Origin: Clostridia bacterium
Lineage (GTDB): Bacteria > Bacillota > Clostridia > Christensenellales > Borkfalkiaceae
DNA length: 13,144 nucleotides
Assembly: GCA_900770185.1 (NCBI GenBank)
Contig: CAAGJM010000016.1
Location: 1 to 13,144, forward strand
Direction: 5' to 3'
Part shown: positions 6,598 through 12,646 of the stretch, one piece after another
Layout: every line of letters starts with the position of its first letter
How positions within the stretch are numbered: the stretch's first letter is position 1
The notes under the pieces: model-generated
The model's database searches: none
Told to the model about the DNA's origin: nothing
Seen by the model: the letters and a program-made list of their open reading frames with translations, nothing else
Program-made: the position numbers and the translations under genes

Positions 6598-7503
6598 TCA
6601 AAGCATGGTTTGCGAGTCGTTTGCGTCGCCGTTTCTCGCCGCGCCGTACTCTTCAGACCAGTCAAGGTCGCGATATTTTTCGCCGCGCGGATCGGTTTTT
6701 ATCCACTCGGTAAGCATATCGAGCATTTCTTCCGTCCAGGTCGCCCTGTCTATCTCGGCGGTGGTGAATTTGTTTTGCGCTATCATCTCAAACCCGAAGT
6801 CGTCTTTAACGTGGGTTTTTGCCGCTCCGTCCACAACTTCCGCAACGAGATGGGCGGGTATAAACAACACGCCGCCGCCCCCGCCGTAAACGATGTCGCC
6901 CGGGAGAACCGTTGCCTTGCCGATGCGGGTTATTCCGTTAAAGTCTTTCATGACGAACTCGCGTATAGGGGTGGGGTCTATGCCGCGATAGTAAACCTGC
7001 ACGCCGTCAACCGACTTCATTTGCTGAACGTCGCGTATGCCGCCCCATATAACGCCGCCGCCCGTTTTGGTTTTGGTCTTTATGGCGGTCGTTAAATTGC
7101 CGCCCAAAAAGGTGCCTTTATAAATTTTGTCGTACATATCCGCAACGACGACGTCGCCTTCTTTAAGGCTGTCTATAACCCACTGGTTATAGTTGCCGTG
7201 GCGACCTTCGCGCGCGCCCACGCCGAACATAACGTCGTGCAAGTCGGGGCGGGTGGGGACGAACGTCGCGGTGACGGCTCTCCCGACCAAGACTCTCCCG
7301 TCGTCGTGAAGGGTTTTAAGGTCGCCCTCGAACTGACTTTCGTAACCCTTTAAAAATATCGGTTTCCAGAGTTCTTCAAGGGTCATTTTACGCATTTTAT
7401 CTAAGTACTTGTCCGCAACTTTCGGTCTGCCGTCGGGAAAGCGTTCGCCCTTCCAAAGCGGCGTTAATTCTATTATATCTTCTTTTGAATTGAATTTTAT
7501 CAT
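6598..7503 (-). CDS. RraA-family protein, candidate class II keto-acid aldolase
   Basis: This is a member of the RraA/HMG-aldolase fold. Bacterial relatives include 4-hydroxy-4-methyl-2-oxoglutarate aldolases, which cleave pyruvate-containing acids with a divalent metal. The core motifs are present: GDVVVADM (116-123), FLGGNLTTAIK (132-142) and GGIRD, with R157 and D158 equivalent to the catalytic and metal-site pair. At 301 residues it is clearly longer than the usual 160-230. It has about 70 extra residues before the core and a C-terminal tail rich in charged and aromatic residues. The frame is open to 7590, but ATG 7503 overlaps the SDR stop as ATGA and a GGGGG ribosome site precedes it. 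Because of the operon, I infer aldol cleavage of a 2-keto-3-deoxy sugar acid to pyruvate and a short aldehyde. RNase E regulation is unlikely for this long form. Confidence 0.85.
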   Translation of the reverse strand: MIKFNSKEDIIELTPLWKGERFPDGRPKVADKYLDKMRKMTLEELWKPIFLKGYESQFEGDLKTLHDDGRVLVGRAVTATFVPTRPDLHDVMFGVGAREGRHGNYNQWVIDSLKEGDVVVADMYDKIYKGTFLGGNLTTAIKTKTKTGGGVIWGGIRDVQQMKSVDGVQVYYRGIDPTPIREFVMKDFNGITRIGKATVLPGDIVYGGGGGVLFIPAHLVAEVVDGAAKTHVKDDFGFEMIAQNKFTTAEIDRATWTEEMLDMLTEWIKTDPRGEKYRDLDWSEEYGAARNGDANDSQTML

Positions 7504-8213
7504 AAACACATACCCCCGTCTATCATAATGTCCGCGCCGGTTATATAAGACGCGTCGTCGCTTATAAGATAAGCAACCATGCCCGCGCACTCTTCCGCCT
7601 TGCCGAACCTACCCATAGGGATAACCGCTTCGATTTTTTCGCGCAACGCTTTATCGCTCGTAATGCTCGCGTTTCTCGGCGTGTCAATCGCGCCCGGGGC
7701 GACGTTATTAATAGTCACACCTGATTTTGCCGTTATTTTGGCAAGGTTTTTAACCAAGCTTAAAACCGCGCACTTAGTCGCCGCGTACACGAAAAGTTCG
7801 GGGTGACAGCGGTGTTCGTTCACGCTGCCTACGGTTATTATCCGCCCGAAGTTGTTTGCCTCCATATCGGGGTAATAGGCTTGCATAAGTTTTAGAGTGG
7901 AAACGAAGTTTACCGACAGTTGTTTATCTATTTCCGCGTCCGTTATATCGAGCCAGTTTTGCTTATACTGAACGCTCGCGTTTAATATAAGAACGTCTAC
8001 CGCGCCCGTCTTTTCTTTTAACTCTTGCGCCGCATTATTACCCGACAAATCGCAGATAACCGAACTATACGCGCCAATTTCGTTTTTAACCCGCTCCGCT
8101 TTAATCGCGTCGCGGCTGCAATGAACTATAACTTTATATCCGTTTTTAACAAGGCGGGCGGCAATAGCCTTTCCTATGCCTTGCGTTGACCCCGTAACCA
8201 AAGCCGTTTTCAT
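7500..8213 (-). CDS. SDR-family NAD(P)-dependent sugar dehydrogenase (putative)
   Basis: This is a classical short-chain dehydrogenase/reductase of 237 residues. The cofactor motif is TGSTQGIG (7-14). NAS is at 78-80. The catalytic set is N102, S130, Y143 and K147 (YAATK). The end, GADIMIDGGMCL, is typical for the family. R34 just after the second strand (HCSRD) hints at NADP preference. ATG 8213 overlaps the stop of the GH10 gene as ATGA, with GAGGA upstream, and its own stop overlaps the RraA-type gene in the same way. In this operon the likely role is oxidation of a free aldose at C1 to its lactone. The SDR family is broad, so a reductase acting on a keto-sugar or acid remains possible. 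Confidence 0.9.
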   Translation of the reverse strand: MKTALVTGSTQGIGKAIAARLVKNGYKVIVHCSRDAIKAERVKNEIGAYSSVICDLSGNNAAQELKEKTGAVDVLILNASVQYKQNWLDITDAEIDKQLSVNFVSTLKLMQAYYPDMEANNFGRIITVGSVNEHRCHPELFVYAATKCAVLSLVKNLAKITAKSGVTINNVAPGAIDTPRNASITSDKALREKIEAVIPMGRFGKAEECAGMVAYLISDDASYITGADIMIDGGMCL

Positions 8214-9478
8214 AATTCCGCTTCCTCTTTATCTTCGTTAAAATTTACGTTTATCGTTTTATTTCCGTCGGATATTTCGTACTCGCCGTAAAAACCGCGG
8301 AATTTTATAAGCCCGCTACCGTCCGCGGTAAGCGTTTCGTTCGTCGTCCAAACTTCTTTAATAAGCCGCTTTATCCTGCTATACGCGGGTTTTTCGGTTA
8401 AATCGAAGCGCAACAGTCCGCCGCGATAATAATTTTCGCCCCCGCTCATATCGCCGGGGGTCGTGAATGCGGCGTAACCGTCAATTAAGTTCCAGTAAAT
8501 AATTTGCGAAACGTTCGGGAAGGAAAACCACAGCGAATAAAGTTTTTCGATAATATCCGCCTGAAGAGTTTCGTCCGCGATATCTTCTGTGAAAGCGGGT
8601 ACCGTAACTTCGGTTATCTGCAATTCTTTATTAAAGCGGGCGTAATTTAACAAAATATCGTAAAGGTGGTTTAAGTCGTAAAGCTTGCGGGTTTTATTAA
8701 AGTACTCTTCCTTTTTTACGAAAACGTGATATTGCATGCCTATCGCGTCTATTCTACCGCCCTTTAAAAGTTCGTTTTCTATATACGCGTAGTAGTTGTC
8801 CCACGGGTCGCCCGCCCCTTCCCACACGCCCGTCCACTCGTTAATCGCAAGTGTGTTTTCGGGAAAGTATTTTTCCGCCGTTTTAAAACAAAAGTCGATA
8901 TACTCGGGGTCTTTATAAAAATCGGTTTTGCCGTTTTGCCACATTTCGTTGGTAACTTCGATAGTTTTTATATCGTTTTTGTATCGCTCGGATATCTCCC
9001 GCATGCGCTTTTCGATATAAAATTTTTCTTCGTCTTTCGGCTTGTTTTTCAGCCAGTCGGGGAAAAACGCGTTGTAGCAAAGGGCGTGTTCGCGCGGCTC
9101 TATTCCGTGATTTTTACAAAACTCCATACACAAATCAATCGGCGGACGGCGATATATTTTTTCGGAATTTTTATCGTATCGCGGGAAGCCTTTTTTCGGC
9201 TCTAAATCCTGCCAGTAAAAAGGAAGGGTAGCCATATTAAAAACTTCGGCGAACTTTACTTTATATATTTCGTTCTTTTCGTTATTGTCGGGAATTTCGT
9301 CCAGCATAAACAAATTCGCGCCGAAACGGAATTTGTGGTTTTTAAGTTTGACCGAAACTTTTTTATTCGGCGCGGTTTTTATATAAAAATCGCCCTTGCG
9401 GTTTTTTTCGATGCCGTCGCTTATTTTTTTATTCAACTCTTCGCTAAGCAAAAGAAGTTCGTTTACGTCGTAAGCCAT
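8210..9478 (-). CDS. Family GH10 glycoside hydrolase, cytoplasmic, divergent
   Basis: This is a 422-residue GH10 (beta-xylanase family) TIM barrel. The acid/base is E178 in VTNE, the nucleophile is E290 in ITEV, and QYH at 249-251 matches the conserved GMQxH strand. H131 corresponds to the histidine of the RGHTLVWH motif. The C-terminal YWNLIDGYAAF and GGLLRFDLTEKPAY segments are typical. There is no signal peptide, anchor or carbohydrate-binding module, so it acts inside the cell, presumably on imported oligosaccharides. The RGHTLVWH region reads REHALCYN, so the substrate-contacting Trp and second His are Tyr and Asn. Specificity may therefore differ from xylan. An N-terminal segment (about 1-50) and a short C-terminal beta extension (about 385-422) flank the barrel. 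I chose ATG 9478 because AAAGG lies about 8 bases upstream; the upstream TTG at 9523 has no support. It starts the tightly packed four-gene set. Confidence 0.88.
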   Translation of the reverse strand: MAYDVNELLLLSEELNKKISDGIEKNRKGDFYIKTAPNKKVSVKLKNHKFRFGANLFMLDEIPDNNEKNEIYKVKFAEVFNMATLPFYWQDLEPKKGFPRYDKNSEKIYRRPPIDLCMEFCKNHGIEPREHALCYNAFFPDWLKNKPKDEEKFYIEKRMREISERYKNDIKTIEVTNEMWQNGKTDFYKDPEYIDFCFKTAEKYFPENTLAINEWTGVWEGAGDPWDNYYAYIENELLKGGRIDAIGMQYHVFVKKEEYFNKTRKLYDLNHLYDILLNYARFNKELQITEVTVPAFTEDIADETLQADIIEKLYSLWFSFPNVSQIIYWNLIDGYAAFTTPGDMSGGENYYRGGLLRFDLTEKPAYSRIKRLIKEVWTTNETLTADGSGLIKFRGFYGEYEISDGNKTINVNFNEDKEEAEL

Positions 9479-9534
9479 ATAGGTACCTTTATTGTTTTTT
9501 ATTTGCGCCGCTTTTAGCAGCAAAGCCGAACTTT

Positions 9535-9562
9535 TCTATAACCGATTACCGTAAATGTTCAA
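9535..9562 (-). promoter_or_regulatory. Weak candidate internal promoter before the GH10 gene
   Basis: On the minus strand, TTGAAC (plus 9557-9562) is separated by 16 bases from TATAGA (plus 9535-9540). Both match the consensus at only four of six positions. The -35 box lies in the loop of a hairpin formed by CCGTAAA (9549-9555) and TTTACGG (9565-9571). It could give the last four genes partial independence from the operon promoter, but it may be coincidental. Confidence 0.3.
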
Positions 9563-9591
9563 CCTTTACGGCGCATAGCGTTTTAGCGTAT

Positions 9592-9688
9592 AAAAACCCG
9601 CCCGCGAAGCGGTTTATTTAGGTAAGACAAATGCCCGAAGCCTTGCCGTACGGCAAGCGGCGTTTAACGCCGCATAAAGCGGGTTTTT
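9592..9688. repeat. Structured repeat, copy C: multibranch palindrome inside the operon
   Basis: AAAAACCCGC (9592-9601) and GCGGGTTTTT (9679-9688) form a perfect 10-bp closing stem. Inside are three hairpins: CCGC/GCGG (9602-9612), CTTGCC/GGCAAG around GTAC (9642-9657), and CGGCG/CGCCG (9658-9672). This predicts a four-way junction on either strand. TGCCCGAAG before the middle hairpin and TTTAACGCCGCATAAAG after it match copies A and B. On the minus strand, which is the operon message, the element ends with a G/C stem and TTTTT, so it might act as a partial terminator or an mRNA-processing and stability site. It fills most of the 245-base gap between the dehydratase gene and the GH10 gene. 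Confidence 0.65.
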
Positions 9689-9723
9689 GCCGCCAAAATA
9701 TACGGGAATAACAAATGTGAGAT

Positions 9724-11037
9724 TTAGGACCACTCGCGGTCGTTCGACCATTCGCCGTTCCATTCGTCGGTCGCCGCCCACGGCTCGTCCGCGCCCGCCC
9801 GCTTAAACTTTTTAACCAACTCTTCGTTCAGGCTTTCTATACCCAAGCCGGGCGCGTCGGGGACGGTCATAAATCCGTTTTCAAGTTTAATTGCGGGGTT
9901 TACGAGATTAAACCATTCGGGGTGGTCTACGGAATGGAATTCAATCGCTAAAACGTCTTTTAAAGCCGCCGCCCCGTGAACCGCCGCCATGAACGCAACG
10001 GGGCTTTCCGCCATGTGTATTGCGAGCGCGGTGCCGTATTTTTGGCATAAGTCTCCGACTTTTTTAAGCTCACTAAGTCCGCCCACGGTGAGCACGTCGG
10101 GGTGAACCACGTTTACGCCCGCCTGCATTATCTTTTCAAAATTCTCGGCAAGGTAGATATCTTCGCCCGTGCAAATAGGAACGAGCGCGTTTTCCGCAAA
10201 CTTTTTGATATCCTTATAGTTTTGCCACGGCGTTAAATCTTCCATCCAAGCTATATTATACTTTTCCAACCGCTTTGAAAACCTTATGGCGTCTTCTATC
10301 GCCACGTGCCCGAAATGGTCTATCGCGACGGGCACTTCGTATCCTATCACTTCGCGGACTTGCTTAACGTAATTCTCAAGATAGTCAAGCCCCTTTTCTG
10401 TTACGTGTATGCCCGTCGCGTAGTGCGGAACGGTAAACACCTGATAGTTTTTGCCGCGCATAAGCGACTTGTCTATCGACCCCGACTGGTGCGAAATCGC
10501 TTTGGCGTTATATTTTTTAAAGTCTTCAATCATTCCGAGCGGCGCGTTAAGGGTGCCGGGCTCGTCGTACAAAAGCTCTATCCCTAAATCCATTTTAAGG
10601 AAGGTGAAGCCTTGCTCTATGCGCTTTTTAAGGGCAAAACCCATGTCACGCCCGGTGTGCTTGCCGTCAACGTCGGTATCGCAATATATGCGAACCTTAT
10701 CCCGCCACTTGCCGCCGAGCAGTTGATAAACGGGTACGCCGTAAAATTTGCCGATTATGTCGTACAAAGCAATTTCAACCCCGCTTACGCCTCCGCCCTG
10801 ACGGGAATGTCCGCCGAACTGTTTGACGCGGTTGAACAGTTTTTCAACGTTCAAAGGGTTTTCGCCGAGCAATCTCGATTTAAGCATTTTAGCATACGTC
10901 GCGAACGCCGCGTCCCGCACTTCGCCGTAGCCCGTAATCCCTGCGTTCGTGTAAATTTTAAGCAAAATCATGTGCTTCGGAAGCCCGTCTATTTCCGCCA
11001 CCCGTAAATCGGTAATTTTTAATTCGCTCGCTTTCAT
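9724..11037 (-). CDS. Enolase-superfamily (MR/MLE) sugar-acid dehydratase, putative
   Basis: This is a 437-residue member of the mandelate racemase/muconate-lactonizing group, in which most sugar-acid enzymes are dehydratases. The N-terminal capping domain covers about 1-120. The barrel carries K148-x-D150 after the second strand; metal ligands D240 (AIDH), E266 (WMED) and E292 (TGED); and the D314/H341 dyad (HPDVLTVGG, AIHMAES). A roughly 60-residue insertion (153-215), rich in Lys, His and Ser, probably forms a lid over the substrate. ATG 11037 follows GGAGAT by about 6 bases; the upstream TTG at 11061 lacks support. It is the first gene of the operon, 245 bases ahead of the GH10 gene. I infer conversion of an aldonic acid to its 2-keto-3-deoxy form. 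Racemase or uronate-dehydratase activity cannot be excluded. Confidence 0.88.
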   Translation of the reverse strand: MKASELKITDLRVAEIDGLPKHMILLKIYTNAGITGYGEVRDAAFATYAKMLKSRLLGENPLNVEKLFNRVKQFGGHSRQGGGVSGVEIALYDIIGKFYGVPVYQLLGGKWRDKVRIYCDTDVDGKHTGRDMGFALKKRIEQGFTFLKMDLGIELLYDEPGTLNAPLGMIEDFKKYNAKAISHQSGSIDKSLMRGKNYQVFTVPHYATGIHVTEKGLDYLENYVKQVREVIGYEVPVAIDHFGHVAIEDAIRFSKRLEKYNIAWMEDLTPWQNYKDIKKFAENALVPICTGEDIYLAENFEKIMQAGVNVVHPDVLTVGGLSELKKVGDLCQKYGTALAIHMAESPVAFMAAVHGAAALKDVLAIEFHSVDHPEWFNLVNPAIKLENGFMTVPDAPGLGIESLNEELVKKFKRAGADEPWAATDEWNGEWSNDREWS

Positions 11038-11070
11038 TTTATATCTCCGTTTTACATACAATTTTTACGC

Positions 11071-11099
11071 TTGCAATATCACATCAAGCATTGTATAAT
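11071..11099 (+). promoter_or_regulatory. Candidate promoter of the AraC-type regulator
   Basis: TTGCAA (11071-11076), a 17-base spacer and a perfect TATAAT (11094-11099) read rightward. Initiation near 11106 would give the regulator mRNA a leader of about 128 bases. That leader crosses the opposing operon promoter, so the two start sites face each other and the leaders overlap. Confidence 0.6.
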
Positions 11100-11101
11100 T
11101 A

Positions 11102-11113
11102 TGTTTGCAAACA
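11102..11113. promoter_or_regulatory. Candidate operator palindrome
   Basis: TGTTTGCAAACA is a perfect 12-base palindrome. It sits at the predicted start site of the regulator message and about 40 bases downstream of the operon start. An 8-base inverted pair, TGCAATAT (11072-11079) and ATATTGCA (11215-11222), frames the control region. AraC-family proteins usually bind direct repeats, so this palindrome may serve another factor such as a LacI-like or catabolite regulator. The role is inferred from position only. Confidence 0.35.
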
Positions 11114-11159
11114 AAGTTACGCTCAAATGCGCTTAACGCCCCGCTTGTTTACCCATACA

Positions 11160-11188
11160 AGTATACTTTACAATCAGATTAAATTCAA
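11160..11188 (-). promoter_or_regulatory. Candidate promoter of the catabolic operon
   Basis: On the minus strand, TTGAAT (plus 11183-11188) is followed by 17 bases and TATACT (plus 11160-11165). Initiation near 11153 gives a leader of about 115 bases before the dehydratase start. The A/T-rich stretch further upstream (11189-11222) is where an activator would be expected to bind. Confidence 0.6.
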
Positions 11189-11233
11189 TAACAATGTTGC
11201 TTAATTTACATACTATATTGCAGGAAGGTTAAA

Positions 11234-12127
11234 ATGAACGAGATAATAAACACCTTTTACGACGAATATAAAAACCCCGTTTTTTCGGCTTATTTATCTA
11301 TCGTTCCCACTGAAAAACGGCAAAAAAGGCTGCACCGCCACACCGAGTTCGAAGTTTCTTTAATACTTTCGGGCGGCGGCGTTTACGATACCGAAAACGG
11401 CGTTTATAGTTTTATAAAAGGGGACGTTTTTTTATATTCCACTAACGAGTATCACTGCATAACCGAAATAACCGCGCCCCGCGGCGAAAACCTGACCCTG
11501 TTAAACCTGCACTTTTCGCCCGCTTTTATATATTCAGACGACGCAGTCAAAGATTTTGCGTTTATGAACGTGTTTTTCAACCGCACCGATACATTCAAAA
11601 ATATTCTCGACAGAAATAACCCGGAAATACTTGCCGTCCGCGATAAATTTTTAAAAATAAAAGCGGAGTGCGAAGAAAAACGCCCCTGCTATAAGGCGGA
11701 AGTTAAAAACTTGCTCGTTTCTATTTTAATAAGCATTTTCAGGGATTTTAACCTTGCCAGGTTCGATAAACCTTCGTTAGCCGCTTCGGGAGAAATGGAA
11801 GGGCTGCAAAAAGCGATTGTTTATATCAACGAACGTTTTGACGGCGAAATTAAGCTTGACGATATCGCCGCCGCGGCGTGTTTATCGAAATTCCACTTTA
11901 TAAGGCTTTTTAAAGCGTCGTATAATATGACGGTGTGGGACTATATAAACATTAAGCGCGTCGACGCCGCCATAAACTTATTGTCGACGACTTCAGACTC
12001 CGTTATAAACGTCGCCTTGAAATGCGGCTACTCGACCCCCGCTAACTTTAACCGAATTTTTAAAAAAATAACCGGCACCTCCCCGAAAGACTATCGCAAA
12101 CACTTGCGCCGTAAATCAGACGGCTGA
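11234..12127 (+). CDS. AraC-family transcriptional regulator with cupin sensor domain
   Basis: This is a 297-residue DNA-binding regulator, divergent from the catabolic operon and most likely its local activator. The N-terminal half (about 30-110) is a cupin, with HRHTEFE (34-40) and the GDVFLY and HC segments of a small-molecule binding barrel. The C-terminal third is the AraC double helix-turn-helix. The first helix-turn-helix is around 208-228 (LDDIAAAACLSKFHFIRLFK). The second is around 258-280, with the family signature VALKCGYSTPANFNRIFKK and the TGTSPKDYRK end. AGGAAGG lies 5 bases before ATG 11234. The sugar or sugar-acid effector is unknown; the operon's substrate or an intermediate is the natural guess. 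No clear terminator follows, and the gene converges on the broken gene to its right. Confidence 0.93.
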   Translation: MNEIINTFYDEYKNPVFSAYLSIVPTEKRQKRLHRHTEFEVSLILSGGGVYDTENGVYSFIKGDVFLYSTNEYHCITEITAPRGENLTLLNLHFSPAFIYSDDAVKDFAFMNVFFNRTDTFKNILDRNNPEILAVRDKFLKIKAECEEKRPCYKAEVKNLLVSILISIFRDFNLARFDKPSLAASGEMEGLQKAIVYINERFDGEIKLDDIAAAACLSKFHFIRLFKASYNMTVWDYINIKRVDAAINLLSTTSDSVINVALKCGYSTPANFNRIFKKITGTSPKDYRKHLRRKSDG

Positions 12128-12175
12128 TAAAAATTTAAAGCTTGCTTCATAGACGACTTGCTTATCGGACATATT

Positions 12176-12646
12176 TTATCTCTTCTCCCATTCGAGATTA
12201 TATAGAGGCGAAACGCTGTCAAACACCGATTGAGGGTATATATGGCTGTGTTTCAAAGCCCCTTCCGTTTTTTTGCCGTTAGCGGCGATATATTCGCAGA
12301 TAGGGCTGCAACAATCGGTTGCGCTGAAATTATTTTTAACAGTAATTATAGTTTCCGACGCGAACGGGCGGCAGTCTATTTTTAAAACGTCTCCCGCCGA
12401 AAACGGAGTCGGTAAATTAAGGCAGTTCCCCGAAAAAAACAGTGAAAATTCTTCTTTACGGCTGAAATCTCGCTTAAAACCGGATTTATCGCCCAAATAG
12501 CGCAAGTCTTTGTAAAAGCACGGGGCTTTTCCGACAAAAACAAACTCGCTTACCGCCGTCAGATCGTCCCCGTTTGTCTCCGGCAACCATTTTTCTAAGG
12601 TGTACCATACTTTTTCTTCGCCGCCGTCTTCAAAAACTTTGCTTAA
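12176..12646 (-). pseudogene. Downstream part of an interrupted gene, C-terminal region
   Basis: After the TAA at 12647-12649 the same frame stays open for another 156 codons to TAA at 12176-12178. It has no ATG, and the only plausible start is a TTG at 12586 without a ribosome site. The translation continues naturally from the upstream part (LSKVFEDGGEEKVWYTLEKW and onward), so I read it as the C-terminal half of one disrupted protein. It looks beta-rich (EFVFVGKAP, EFSLFFSGN, VLKIDCRPF, ETIITVKNN) and has several cysteines (CC, C around residues 85-95 of the TTG-started part). I do not recognise the domain. An independent small gene is possible but less likely. Confidence 0.55.

Noticed and set aside
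6597..6665. Longer N-terminus for the lactonase from TTG 6665
   Set aside because: The extra 23 residues overlap the RraA-type gene, match nothing in the propeller family, and have no ribosome site. The ATG at 6596 begins the first blade properly.
6610..7095. Plus-strand open frame of 161 codons opposite the RraA-type gene
   Set aside because: It lies wholly within a well-supported minus-strand gene with clear family motifs. Its translation shows no recognisable domain and has no ribosome site. It reflects the G/C-rich third codon positions of the real gene.
10612..11007. Plus-strand open frame of 131 codons opposite the enolase-family gene
   Set aside because: It is antisense to conserved coding sequence, with no start signal and no recognisable domain, so it is treated as a shadow frame.
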